In this document: piece after piece, positions 1-7,846 of the stretch
Layout: every line of letters begins with the position of its first letter
Numbering within the stretch: the stretch's first letter is position 1
NCBI RefSeq assembly: GCF_947488945.1
Contig: NZ_CANLBS010000031.1
Location: 1-59,399 of the forward strand
From: an uncultured Streptomyces sp.
GTDB taxonomy: Bacteria > Actinomycetota > Actinomycetes > Streptomycetales > Streptomycetaceae
Length of the DNA stretch: 59,399 bases
Direction: 5' to 3'
The notes under the pieces: model-generated
The model's database searches: none
Told to the model about the DNA's origin: nothing
What the model saw: the letters and a program-made list of their open reading frames with translations, nothing else
Position numbers and translations under genes: made by a program

Positions 1-1
1 C

Positions 2-1324
2 CACATCCACACCACCACCGTCACCACCCGCGAAGACACCCCCGGCGACAAACGCCTCACCGCCTACATCGTCACCACCTCCCCCCTCGACAACGACGCC
101 CTACGCACCTACCTCCAGCAGCAACTCCCCCACTACATGATCCCGAGCACCTACATCACCCTCGACCAACTCCCCCTCACCCCCAACGGCAAAGTCGACA
201 CCAAAGCACTCCCCGCACCCGACACCCACCGCCCCGACCTCGCCAACGCCTACACCGCCCCCCGCACCGACACCGAACGCACACTGGCGGCGATCTGGGC
301 GGACGTGCTCGGAGTGGACACGGTGGGCGTGCACGACAACTTCTTCGCCCTCGGCGGACAGTCGATCAGCGCGGTGCGGGTGACGTCGCGGATCCGGGAG
401 GCGGGGCTGCCCGTCGCTCTCCAGCAGATCATGCGGCATCCGACGGTGGCGGGGCTGTCGGCCGTACTGGACGTGCCGGAGGCCGGAGCCGGCGGCCTGG
501 TCGTCCTGCTCTCCTCCGAGGCCGACCCCGCGCTTCCCCCGCTGTTCTGCGTACACCCCGGCGGCGGGAGCACGCACCCGTACCGGGCCCTCGCGCAGCG
601 CCTCGCCGGGGAGTTCACCGTGTACGGCATTCAGGCGCCGGGGCTGAACGCTGGCGAGGCGCCGCTCGTCGGCTTCGAGTCCACCGCCGACCGGTACTGG
701 CGGGAGATCCGCCGGGTGCGGCCGGAAGGCCCGTGCACCATCCTCGGGTGGTCGACCGGCGCGGTGATCGCGCACGCCATGGGGGCACGGGACCCGCAGT
801 CGGTGGCGGCCCTGTTCCTGCTGGAACCGGCGGTGACCGGGGACGACCAGCGGGCCCGGTTCCAGCAGCACGCGGAGGTGTACCACCGGGTGAACGCTCT
901 CTGGCAGCGCGGCCAGGGCGAGTCCGGGGCCCGACGCGCCTCCATCGAAAGGGAGTTGAAGCGTCTGGCTCCGCAGATGAACATCGAGGAGGAGGCGGTC
1001 ACCCTCGACGAGTGGTTGCCCTATGCGGTGCTGGAGGCCGAGGTGCGCTCGCTCGCCGCCTACCGTCCCTCGGGCTCGACGGCCCCGGCGACGCTGTTCG
1101 TCAGCGACACGGTCCGGGACGGCAGCGGGGACGAGGTGCCTCCGGCGCGGTACCTCGCGCACTGGCGCGACCTCTACCCGATGGGCCTGGAACTCCGCCC
1201 GGTGCCCGGCCGGCACATGGAGATGGTGAAGGGGGACGAACAGCTGTCCCTGCTGGTCGCGGCCGTACGGGAGTCCGTGACGGTCGGCGTCCACCGCGGG
1301 CCGGAGCTGCTGCTGCCGGCCTGA
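2..1324 (+). CDS. NRPS C-terminal fragment: adenylation tail, carrier, thioesterase
   Basis: This is the 3' end of an NRPS gene that begins outside the window. The frame opens at base 2 in the last part of an adenylation domain and carries the A10 motif PLTPNGKVD near 170-200. A peptidyl carrier domain follows, with the phosphopantetheine serine in LGGQS at about 362. A type I thioesterase comes next, with nucleophile motif GWSTG at about 746-760 and a C-terminal GRHMEM histidine. The thioesterase marks this protein as the last in its assembly line, releasing the peptide by hydrolysis or cyclisation. Domain order is seen directly, and its position after the 8258-17086 NRPS is inferred because that protein lacks a thioesterase. 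The first ~285 bases use almost only C-ending codons, unlike the rest. The substrate pocket lies outside the window, so specificity cannot be read. Confidence 0.95.
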   Translation, partial: HIHTTTVTTREDTPGDKRLTAYIVTTSPLDNDALRTYLQQQLPHYMIPSTYITLDQLPLTPNGKVDTKALPAPDTHRPDLANAYTAPRTDTERTLAAIWADVLGVDTVGVHDNFFALGGQSISAVRVTSRIREAGLPVALQQIMRHPTVAGLSAVLDVPEAGAGGLVVLLSSEADPALPPLFCVHPGGGSTHPYRALAQRLAGEFTVYGIQAPGLNAGEAPLVGFESTADRYWREIRRVRPEGPCTILGWSTGAVIAHAMGARDPQSVAALFLLEPAVTGDDQRARFQQHAEVYHRVNALWQRGQGESGARRASIERELKRLAPQMNIEEEAVTLDEWLPYAVLEAEVRSLAAYRPSGSTAPATLFVSDTVRDGSGDEVPPARYLAHWRDLYPMGLELRPVPGRHMEMVKGDEQLSLLVAAVRESVTVGVHRGPELLLPA

Positions 1325-1346
1325 CGGCCCTCGCGGCCTCCACCGG

Positions 1347-1378
1347 AAGCCGCCCCCCGCACGCGCGGGGGGCGGCTT
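1347..1378 (+). terminator. Hairpin terminator after the NRPS
   Basis: A perfect 14-bp inverted repeat (1347-1360 and 1365-1378) with a four-base loop lies 22 bases after the NRPS stop codon. Its GC-rich stem suits an actinobacterial terminator without a U tract. Confidence 0.8.
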
Positions 1379-1410
1379 CACGTCGTCGTGGAACTGCACG
1401 GCCTGCCCTC

Positions 1411-1481
1411 GGCGCCGGGGCGTTCCCCTCCGTCACACACGGCGTGTGCGACGGAGGCCCGCGGTCGGAACGCCCGGCGCC
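1411..1481. repeat. 71-base long inverted repeat
   Basis: The outer arms GGCGCCGGGGCGTTCC (1411-1426) and GGAACGCCCGGCGCC (1467-1481) are complementary except for one extra G. An inner pair, CCTCCGTC (1427-1434) and GACGGAGG (1450-1457), extends inward through CACAC/GTGTG. Together they form one nearly continuous hairpin. It could be a remnant of a mobile element end, a recombination site or an RNA structure. Confidence 0.6.
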
Positions 1482-1696
1482 GGAGGCGTTCCCTCGGGCC
1501 GTCCCGCACGAGGGCCCGGGCCCGCACACGACAACGTCCGGGCTGCTCCCGCGCACGCCCGTACACGAGAACGTCCGGGCGGCTCCGTACCGGAGTACGG
1601 GCGAACCCGACGGGCGGCTCCTCACACGCGGGTCCGGGTGGACCCGCGCCGGCGGTCGGGTGTCCGCCCTCGCCTGCCGTACTACCCGTCGAAAAG

Positions 1697-1744
1697 CCCC
1701 GGTCCCGGCCCCTCCGACTGCTGCGGAGGGAACCGGGACCGGGG
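1697..1744 (-). terminator. Terminator of the precursor-supply operon
   Basis: A two-stage hairpin: a 12-bp outer stem CCCCGGTCCCGG (1697-1708) pairs with 1733-1744, and a 7-bp inner stem CCCTCCG pairs with CGGAGGG. It lies about 40 bases past the stop of the sbnB-like gene on the minus strand. Confidence 0.75.
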
Positions 1745-1785
1745 CGAAGGGGCGGCGTCGTGCGGTGGTCAGTGCGGTGGCCGGG

Positions 1786-2793
1786 TCACCAGCGGGTCAG
1801 CTCCGGGAAGAAGCCGGGCACTTCGGTGGCGCGACCGCTGTCGACGGCTGCCCGGTAGATGTGGCGGCCGACGGCCAGGTCCAGCACACCGAGACCGAAC
1901 GGGGAGAAGATGACCGGCCGGTCACGGTCGAGGGTGACCTCGCCGCGCAGGACGTCGGCCAGGGTGCCGTCGATGAAGTCGCGGTGGCCGTATTCCGTCT
2001 CGGTGAGGTGGGGCGAGGTCTGGGCCTTGAGGCAGTGGTCGACGTCGTCCAGGACGTTGTGACACTTGATCATGACGGTGGGGTGGATGTCGCGCAGGGA
2101 GAGGTTCAGGATGAGCTGGCCCGAGGGCAGGGTCTGGCCGTCCGCCAGCCAGGGCGCCGGAGCGGTGGTGGCGAGGACGACGAGGTCGGCGGTGGCGAGG
2201 GCTTCGTCGATCTCGGTGACGGCTCTCGCCCGCCAGCCGTGGGTGTCGGACGCGTAGGCGGCGAACTTCTCCGCGTAAGCGTCCACATGGTCGTGGACGA
2301 GGCACTCCCGGACACCGAGTCCGCGGGCCGCGAGGAAGTCGGAGACCGTGCGGCCGATGATGCCGGCGCCGACGAAGAGCACCGTGCGGGGGGCGTCGTC
2401 GGGGGCCAGGGTCTCCACCGCGAGCGCGGCCGAGGCCGCCGTCCGGGCGGCGCTGACGAGAGAGGCTTCGAGGCAGGCGAACGGGTACCCGGTGTGCGCG
2501 TCGTTGAGGAGCAGGACGGCGGAGGCGCGGGGCAGGTTGTGCCGCACGTTCTCGGGGTAGCTGGCGATCCACTTGAGGCCGGAGACCGCGGCCTCGCCGC
2601 CGAGGTGCGCGGGGAGGGCGATGATGCGGGCGGCGGGGTTGTCCGGGAAGCGCAGGAAGTAGCTGTCGGGGTTCACGGTGGCACCGCGGCTGTGCTGGAG
2701 ATAGGTGTCCCGCACGATCTCCAGGATCTCGGACGGCGCGGAGGTGATGACGTCCTGGGCGACGGCACCGTCGATCACATGAAAAGTCGACAT
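1786..2793 (-). CDS. sbnB: SbnB-like N-(1-amino-1-carboxy-2-ethyl)glutamate dehydrogenase
   Basis: This 335-residue protein belongs to the ornithine cyclodeaminase/mu-crystallin family. It carries the SbnB-type signature GLKWIASYPENV and the stretch TGYPFACLEASLVSAARTAA, plus a Rossmann motif VGAGIIGRT near residue 141. SbnB oxidatively splits the SbnA product ACEGA into L-2,3-diaminopropionate (Dap) and 2-oxoglutarate with NAD+. It is the last gene of the operon, 54 bases after the sbnA-like gene, which supports the pairing. The ATG at 2793 is preceded by AAGGG about 9 bases upstream. The SbnA/SbnB pair also occurs in siderophore and peptide-antibiotic clusters, where Dap is a building block. 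The NRPS module using Dap is not identified here and may lie left of the window. Confidence 0.9.
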   Translation of the reverse strand: MSTFHVIDGAVAQDVITSAPSEILEIVRDTYLQHSRGATVNPDSYFLRFPDNPAARIIALPAHLGGEAAVSGLKWIASYPENVRHNLPRASAVLLLNDAHTGYPFACLEASLVSAARTAASAALAVETLAPDDAPRTVLFVGAGIIGRTVSDFLAARGLGVRECLVHDHVDAYAEKFAAYASDTHGWRARAVTEIDEALATADLVVLATTAPAPWLADGQTLPSGQLILNLSLRDIHPTVMIKCHNVLDDVDHCLKAQTSPHLTETEYGHRDFIDGTLADVLRGEVTLDRDRPVIFSPFGLGVLDLAVGRHIYRAAVDSGRATEVPGFFPELTRW

Positions 2794-2847
2794 CGATGTA
2801 TCCCTTTCGAGGGCGGGAGGAGCGCGGCAGCGGGTGCGGTGCCGTGG

Positions 2848-3795
2848 TCAGGCGAGAACACCGAGGTTCTCTCCCACCCACGCGTCGTTGTAGACCGTGC
2901 CGAGGTAGCGCTCGCCGAGGTCGGGTGAGATCGCGGCGACGCGGGCGCCCGCGGGCAGCGTGTCGGCGTACTGGCGGATCGCGGCCAGAACCGATCCGGT
3001 GGAGCCGCCCACCAGGAGGCCGTGGGTGCGGGCGAGCAGTCGGCACTCCTCGACGGCGTCCTCTTCCGCGACGAGCACGACGTCGTCGGCGAGCGAGGGA
3101 TCGAACAGTTCCGGTATGCGGCTGGCTCCGAGACCGGGGATGCGCCGGGGCCCCGGAGGCGCGCCGAAGATGATGGAGCCCAGGGCGTCGACGGCGACGA
3201 TCCGGGTGCCGGGAGAGAACTCGCGCAGGTAGCGGGAGCAGCCGACGAACGTGCCGGTGGAGCCCGCTCCGACGAACAGGTAGTCGATCTGCTGGAGTTC
3301 CTTGAGCAGGGTGCGGGCGGTCTGTTCGTAGTGGGCGCGCGGGTTGGCCGGGTTGGCGTACTGGTTGAGCCAGACCACGGTGGGGTCGGCCTCGACCCGG
3401 CGCCGGATGTGGGTGATGCGGGACTGGAGGTAGCCGCCGTTGGCGTCCACGGTGTCCACGACGACGACTTCGGCGCCGAGGGCGCGCATGTGGTCGATGC
3501 TGGTGGCGTTGGTGTTGGGGTCGACCACGCAGGTGAAGGGGTATCCCTTGGTGGCGCAGATGGAGCTCAGGGCTATCCCGAGGTTGCCGGAGGACGACTC
3601 GATGACGCGCGCGCCCGGGGTGAGCACGCCCCGGTGCTCGGCGTCCTCGACGAGGCTGAGGGCCGTCTTCAGCTTGACGGAGCCGGCCGGGTTGAGGCCC
3701 TCGATCTTGAGGAAGACCTCGGCGCCCGGCGCCACCCGGGTCAGGCGGACGAAGAGGTCGTCGGTGACGAGCTCGTAGGTGTGCTCGCAGATCAT
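2848..3795 (-). CDS. sbnA: SbnA-like PLP-dependent ACEGA synthase
   Basis: This 315-residue fold-type II PLP enzyme resembles cysteine synthase. The PLP lysine lies in NPAGSVKLK, and SSSGNLGIAL and GAGSTGT bind the substrate carboxylate and PLP phosphate. The overall pattern (WLNQYANP.N..AHY, RRIPGLG) matches SbnA rather than CysK. SbnA joins O-phospho-L-serine and L-glutamate to give ACEGA, which SbnB converts to Dap. Its ATG overlaps the stop of the upstream FMN gene as ATGA (3792-3795), so translation is probably coupled. Glutamate is the amine donor here and also the substrate of the mutase encoded earlier in the operon. A plain cysteine synthase is less likely because of the SbnB partner. 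Confidence 0.9.
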   Translation of the reverse strand: MICEHTYELVTDDLFVRLTRVAPGAEVFLKIEGLNPAGSVKLKTALSLVEDAEHRGVLTPGARVIESSSGNLGIALSSICATKGYPFTCVVDPNTNATSIDHMRALGAEVVVVDTVDANGGYLQSRITHIRRRVEADPTVVWLNQYANPANPRAHYEQTARTLLKELQQIDYLFVGAGSTGTFVGCSRYLREFSPGTRIVAVDALGSIIFGAPPGPRRIPGLGASRIPELFDPSLADDVVLVAEEDAVEECRLLARTHGLLVGGSTGSVLAAIRQYADTLPAGARVAAISPDLGERYLGTVYNDAWVGENLGVLA

Positions 3796-5018
3796 GACTC
3801 GGGCCTCCACAGGTCCTCGGGTCCGGTCTCCTCCGCCGCGTACCTGCCGAGGGCGCTGACGGCCATGCGCATCTCCAGGGCCATCGCGTCCAGCAGGCGT
3901 TCCAGCCCGTGGTCCGGGTCCTCGTCGGCGGCCACCAGGGCCGCCCGGCCGAGCCCTACGGCTCCGGCTCCGAGGGCGAGGAGTTTGACGGCGCGGATGC
4001 CGTCCCAGACCCGTCCGCTGGCGAGCAGGGTCCGGCCGGCCGGGTCGATCCTGCGCAGGCACTCGGCCAGCGGAAGTCCGACGTGTCCGAGGAAGCCGGT
4101 GGGGGCCCAGCCGGTGCCGCCCTCGGCTCCGTCGACGGTGACGGCGTGGGCGCCGGCCTCCCAGGCGATGTCGGCGGCGTGGCCGACGTCGCGGCCGGGG
4201 AAGAGCTTCACCCAGCAGCGGGCGCGCGGGTAGTTGTTGCGCATGAGCTGGATCTGCCGGCGGAAGATCTCCTCGGTGAAGGTGCCGGGGCTGGAGCAGC
4301 GCAGGACCGATGCGCCGTCGGGGGTGAGGCGTTCGAGGGCGTACTGCCCGTCGAGGTCGTCGGCGCGTGTCTCGCTGATCATGGTGAGGCCGCCGAGGCC
4401 GGGCTTGGCGCCCTGGCCGACCTTCATCTCGAAGCCGAGGCGGCCGGAGGCGAGGAGTCCGGAGACGGCGGGGTCGCTGTAGACGTGGTTCCACACCTCG
4501 GAGTCGGCGTCCTCGGTGCTCTGCTGGACGCAGACGCCGCCGACTCCGTCGGGCAGCTCCTCGCAGTAGGCCAGGATGCGCTCCAGCAGTCCCTTGCGGT
4601 GGTCGTCGCCGCTGCTGCGGAAACCGTTCATCGGAGCGACGTTCTCGCCGATGACCATGGGGATGCCGAGGCGTCCCGCCTGGCGGCTGAGGGCGAGGCT
4701 GGTGCCGGCGACACGGGTGGAGCCGAGGGCCGACACGTACACGGGCACCGGGGCGTCGAAGCCGCCCAGCGCGGTGGTGAGGCGGACGTCGGAGTAGAGG
4801 GGTTCGCGGCCGAGGTCGATGAGTGCGGCCAGGCGGCCGGGCATGAAGACGGGCGGGGCCAGGCGCAGGGCGTCGATCTCGTCGCCCGGTCCGGCCGCTT
4901 CCGCGCCGAACACGGTGGTCCCGTAGCTGTCGAGCGGCGGGAAGACGGCGGCGGCCCCGTCGCGGGCACGGGCGCGGACGGCGGCCTCGGGCAGGCCGGG
5001 CGCGGTCAGGTACGTCAC
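3792..5018 (-). CDS. Glutamate-synthase-like FMN-binding protein (GltB central-domain homologue)
   Basis: A 408-residue stand-alone homologue of the FMN/2-oxoglutarate-binding (alpha/beta)8 domain of glutamate synthase. Recognisable parts are PVPVYVSALGS near residue 80, the Lys-containing ARCWVKLF, and VDGAEGGTGWAPTGF near 290-310, equivalent to the GHDGGTGASP motif of GltB. The region that carries three [3Fe-4S] cysteines in GltB has none here. There is no amidotransferase domain. The GTG start at 5018 overlaps the previous stop as GTGA. The role is unknown. One possibility is recycling 2-oxoglutarate released by SbnB back to glutamate, and another is oxidation or amination of an unusual amino acid. 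FMN binding is likely but the reaction is not established. Confidence 0.8.
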   Translation of the reverse strand: MTYLTAPGLPEAAVRARARDGAAAVFPPLDSYGTTVFGAEAAGPGDEIDALRLAPPVFMPGRLAALIDLGREPLYSDVRLTTALGGFDAPVPVYVSALGSTRVAGTSLALSRQAGRLGIPMVIGENVAPMNGFRSSGDDHRKGLLERILAYCEELPDGVGGVCVQQSTEDADSEVWNHVYSDPAVSGLLASGRLGFEMKVGQGAKPGLGGLTMISETRADDLDGQYALERLTPDGASVLRCSSPGTFTEEIFRRQIQLMRNNYPRARCWVKLFPGRDVGHAADIAWEAGAHAVTVDGAEGGTGWAPTGFLGHVGLPLAECLRRIDPAGRTLLASGRVWDGIRAVKLLALGAGAVGLGRAALVAADEDPDHGLERLLDAMALEMRMAVSALGRYAAEETGPEDLWRPES

Positions 5019-6031
5019 GGCGACACGACCCCCGCGAGCTTCGGGAAGGCCGTGGCCTGCCAGACGGAGTCGAGGCCGGCGACCCAGCGGGTGAGGCGTT
5101 CCAGGCCGATGCCGAAGCCCGCGCTGCGGGGGATTCCGTGGCGGGCGACGTCGAGGTACCAGGCGTACTTGGAGGGGTTCTCGCCGGTCTCGCGCATGCG
5201 GGTGACCAGGGTGGCGTACTCGTTCTCGCGCTCGCTTCCGCTGCACAGTTCACCGCAGGACTCGGGGGCGATGAGGTCGAAGTTGAGCAGGGTGCCGGGC
5301 TCGGCCGGACTCTCCTTGTCGTAGAAGCCGCGCGAGCCCTTGGGGTAGCCGACGATGAAGAACGGGGCGTCGGCCCGGCGGGAGATGAGCTCCTCGGCCT
5401 CCCACTCGATCTCCGTGCCGAGTGCCTGCGGGTAGCCGTCGCGGCGGAGGCGTTCGACGACCTCGCCGTGCGGGACGCGGGCGAACGGCGCGGCGACGAA
5501 GCGGCGCAGGACGTCCGGATCGCGTCCGAGGACGGCGAGTTCGGCGCCGCACTCGTCGGCGACGGTGGTGACGGCGTGGCGGACGAGCCCTTCGGCGATG
5601 TCCATCGCGTCGTCGCGGGAGGCGCCCCCGTATTCGACGTCGATCTGGCGGAACTCGGAGAGGTGGCGGTGGGTCGAGCTCGTCTCCACCGGCTCCAGGC
5701 GGACGTTGGGGGCGACGAGGAAGATGCGGTCGTACGCGAGCAGGGACGCCTGCTTGTAGAGGATGGCGCTGGTCATCAGCTTGTAGCGGTGGCCGTAGTA
5801 GTCGACGTCGACCTGCTTGGCACCGCGGGAGCCGGGGTCGGTCACGGGACCGATGATCGGGTGGGACATCTCCACCGCGTCGTCGGCGCGCAGGAAGGCG
5901 CGGGCTCCCGCCACCAGGGCCTGCTGGACGCGCAGGGCGGCCCGGGTCCGCGGGTCGCGCAGGTGTTCCAGCGGGGAGGGCAGGGTGGGAGCGGCGGCGA
6001 ACGCCGGGGGGAGGTCGATCTGGAGTGTCAT
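5015..6031 (-). CDS. Stand-alone AsnRS-type ligase (asparagine synthetase A-like)
   Basis: A 338-residue class II aminoacyl-tRNA-synthetase catalytic core without the N-terminal anticodon-binding domain. Motif 2 is HRHLSEFRQIDVEY near residues 120-133, the acidic-substrate loop reads CGELCSGSEREN, and motif 3 is GFGIGLER near 308-315. Archaeal AsnRS paralogues of this shape amidate aspartate with ATP and ammonia. Here it sits directly behind two glutamate mutase subunits, so the expected substrate is 3-methylaspartate, giving 3-methylasparagine. That substrate is inferred, while the fold and motifs are visible. The ATG at 6031 has AAGGAC just upstream. It begins 74 bases after the mutase E gene and is translationally coupled to the FMN gene downstream. 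Aminoacyl transfer to another carrier cannot be excluded. Confidence 0.85.
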   Translation of the reverse strand: MTLQIDLPPAFAAAPTLPSPLEHLRDPRTRAALRVQQALVAGARAFLRADDAVEMSHPIIGPVTDPGSRGAKQVDVDYYGHRYKLMTSAILYKQASLLAYDRIFLVAPNVRLEPVETSSTHRHLSEFRQIDVEYGGASRDDAMDIAEGLVRHAVTTVADECGAELAVLGRDPDVLRRFVAAPFARVPHGEVVERLRRDGYPQALGTEIEWEAEELISRRADAPFFIVGYPKGSRGFYDKESPAEPGTLLNFDLIAPESCGELCSGSERENEYATLVTRMRETGENPSKYAWYLDVARHGIPRSAGFGIGLERLTRWVAGLDSVWQATAFPKLAGVVSP

Positions 6032-6105
6032 GTCGGTCCTTGTCCGTCGACGTACGGGTTCACCGGCCCGGGGCGGGCCGGGGTGGCGGGAGGGAGGCCG
6101 CGGGG

Positions 6106-7389
6106 TCAGCCCGCTCGTGGGAGCGGGCCGACGGGCGCGTCGTAGCGGTTCTTGACGTGGTGGAGCGCGTGCATCAGTCCCGACGAGGTCAGGCGGCGTG
6201 AGCGGTGCACGGGGGTGGTGGACGGGCCCAGGGGCAGCGATCCGGTGCGGGACCACTCCAGGCCGCCCTGCTCGGAGACGACGCTGCGGGTGCGGCCCGC
6301 GTTGTCGGGGTGCAGGCAGAAGGGGACGTCGAGGTAGCCGCGGGCGAAGGCCCGGATGAGGGCCTGTCCGACGTCGTCGTGCAGGCCGAGGACGGCTTCG
6401 ACGAGGGAGCGCGCCTCCGCCTCGACGCCGGTGGCCGGCGGCGGCCCGGCGCGCCGCGCGGAGCGGCCGGCGCGGGCGGCCGTCTCCAGCGCCGTGACGT
6501 TCTCCGCGATCGACGGGATTCGGGCGGCCTCGGCCGCGGTCTTGACGATGAGGCGGGCGGCTCCGGTGCGTACGGCGAGCCGGGCGGCGTCCGCCACCAG
6601 GGCCGTCGCGCCGGGCGCCGTCTCCGGGTAGACGCCCATGTAGGCGTAGACGACGACGTGCCAGGAGGCCTCGGGGAGGTGGTCGGCGGCCAGGGCGTGC
6701 AGGGCGTGGACGGCTTCCTCGTCCTGTGCGGCGCTGGTCTGCTGCGCATAGCTGAGGGAGATGCTGCGCAGGCCCTGCTGCTGGAAGAACACGCCCTCCA
6801 GGACGGAGAGCGCGACGAGCAGCGAGGGTGGGCAGAGCTGCCCCAGCATGCAGCCCCCGAAGCTCTCCAGGTGCGGTTCGACGCCGGTGGCACGGAGTGC
6901 GGCGAGGGTGCGGCACGCCTCGCGCCACGCTCTGACGGAGGTGGCCAGCGGGGTGCGGCCGTAGGGCAGGCAGTAGGAGACGGGGCCGCCCTCGGTGGCG
7001 TCGAGGCCGGCGCGGACCAACGCCTCGACGATGCGTCCGGGCCGGGCGGAGCCGTGCCGCACCTGGACGGGAAAGTCCTCGCCCCGGACGCCGTCGAGCA
7101 TGCCGGTGGTGGTGGCCAGGGGCGTGCTCACCAGCGGGTAGCCGTTGAGCGGGTGCCCCTGTTCGGCGGCGCGGGCGGCGGCCGCGTAGTCGCCGACGCG
7201 GGTGAAACTGTCGAGGGTGAGGGTGCCGACGGTGGTGGCGGCCGCGCCTCGGGTGGCGAGCAGGCCGGTCCGCATCAGGGCGGGGTCCGCGAACCCCATG
7301 CGGGGCTGTACGACGAGTGTCCCGGAGCGTGCGGCGGCGTCCATGAAGCGGTGGAACGCGCCGCCCGGGGCGGGGTCAGCCGACGGCAT
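6106..7389 (-). CDS. glmE: Glutamate mutase E (catalytic) subunit
   Basis: A 427-residue homologue of methylaspartate mutase epsilon subunit, the barrel that binds glutamate and docks the adenosylcobalamin of the S subunit. Visible family stretches include PLNGYPLVSTP, GPVSYCLPYGRTPL, ESFGGCMLGQLCPPSLL and CLHPDNAGRTRS. The protein is somewhat shorter than the ~480 residues of the clostridial enzyme, as I recall for subunits from antibiotic clusters. With the S subunit it converts L-glutamate to (2S,3S)-3-methylaspartate. Its ATG lies 14 bases inside the end of the S-subunit gene, so the two are made together. A clostridial-style fermentation role is unlikely because the operon sits between NRPS genes. 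Confidence 0.92.
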   Translation of the reverse strand: MPSADPAPGGAFHRFMDAAARSGTLVVQPRMGFADPALMRTGLLATRGAAATTVGTLTLDSFTRVGDYAAAARAAEQGHPLNGYPLVSTPLATTTGMLDGVRGEDFPVQVRHGSARPGRIVEALVRAGLDATEGGPVSYCLPYGRTPLATSVRAWREACRTLAALRATGVEPHLESFGGCMLGQLCPPSLLVALSVLEGVFFQQQGLRSISLSYAQQTSAAQDEEAVHALHALAADHLPEASWHVVVYAYMGVYPETAPGATALVADAARLAVRTGAARLIVKTAAEAARIPSIAENVTALETAARAGRSARRAGPPPATGVEAEARSLVEAVLGLHDDVGQALIRAFARGYLDVPFCLHPDNAGRTRSVVSEQGGLEWSRTGSLPLGPSTTPVHRSRRLTSSGLMHALHHVKNRYDAPVGPLPRAG

Positions 7390-7846
7390 CGGCGTAGGCC
7401 CTTCCGTGCCCGTGCTGCCTCAGGGAATCGAGCAGGGTGAGCAGGCCGGGTACGGCGTTCGGCCCGGTCAGGACCGCGTCGAAACCGGCTTCGGTGAACG
7501 CGGGGTGGGTGTCCGCGGTGGTGGAGCCCCGGGTGTCGAGCTTGCCGCCGATGACCATCGGCACGCGCGCCAGCGCGGGCTCGGCCCGCACCGCACGGGC
7601 CAGGGCCGGGGCCTCTTCGGCTCCGTGGCCGTTGACGGTGCTCACGACGATGAGGCCGGGGGGCCGGGCGGCGCACTCGGTGACCAGGGTCTCGACCGGG
7701 ACACAGGCACCGAGATTGGTGACCTCCCATCCCTGTTCCTCCAGCAGGAGCTGCAGGAACAGCAGGTTCCAGGTGTGCGAGTCCGAGGGGATGGTGCTCA
7801 GGACCGCGTGGGGCGGGCTCTCCGGGAGCTGGCGACGCAGGTGCAC
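7376..7846 (-). CDS. glmS: Glutamate mutase S (cobalamin-binding) subunit
   Basis: A 156-residue B12-binding protein and the first gene of the minus-strand operon. It has the Rossmann-like B12 fold: SDSHTWN replaces the usual DxHxxG (the cobalt-ligating His is present, the Gly is Asn), followed by VVSTVNGHG and VIGGKLDTRG. It carries adenosylcobalamin for the E subunit and so fixes a B12 requirement on the pathway. The GTG at 7846 is chosen because GAGAGGAAAG lies about 8 bases upstream. Homologous pairs supply 3-methylaspartate in lipopeptide and macrolactam clusters. I recall the DSHTWN form as typical of that subfamily, but this is memory and not a search. Confidence 0.9.
   Translation of the reverse strand: MHLRRQLPESPPHAVLSTIPSDSHTWNLLFLQLLLEEQGWEVTNLGACVPVETLVTECAARPPGLIVVSTVNGHGAEEAPALARAVRAEPALARVPMVIGGKLDTRGSTTADTHPAFTEAGFDAVLTGPNAVPGLLTLLDSLRQHGHGRAYADAVG

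Larger units (their letters stand above)
1325..1785. other. Non-coding, hairpin-rich spacer
   Basis: This 461-base spacer between two convergent transcription units has no gene I can support. It holds the terminator at 1347-1378, a long imperfect palindrome at 1411-1481, a smaller hairpin at 1628-1650, two near-identical 24-base copies centred on AACGTCCGGGC (about 1526-1550 and 1563-1587), and the terminator of the opposing operon at 1697-1744. Confidence 0.6.

Noticed and set aside
101..1399. 432-residue minus-strand frame over the NRPS end
   Set aside because: It is a high-GC shadow of the NRPS frame. The plus frame has A10, carrier and thioesterase motifs in order.
1427..1457. CRISPR or riboswitch in the hairpin-rich spacer
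   Set aside because: There are no regularly spaced repeats with unique spacers and no conserved aptamer that I recognise.
733..2928. 731-residue plus-strand frame from the thioesterase into the sbnB region
   Set aside because: It has no domain similarity and crosses two terminators. Its second half mirrors the sbnB gene on the other strand.
2848..3795. Ordinary cysteine synthase
   Set aside because: The paired SbnB-like gene and SbnA-type motifs favour Dap synthesis. A sulfur role would need CysE, which is absent.
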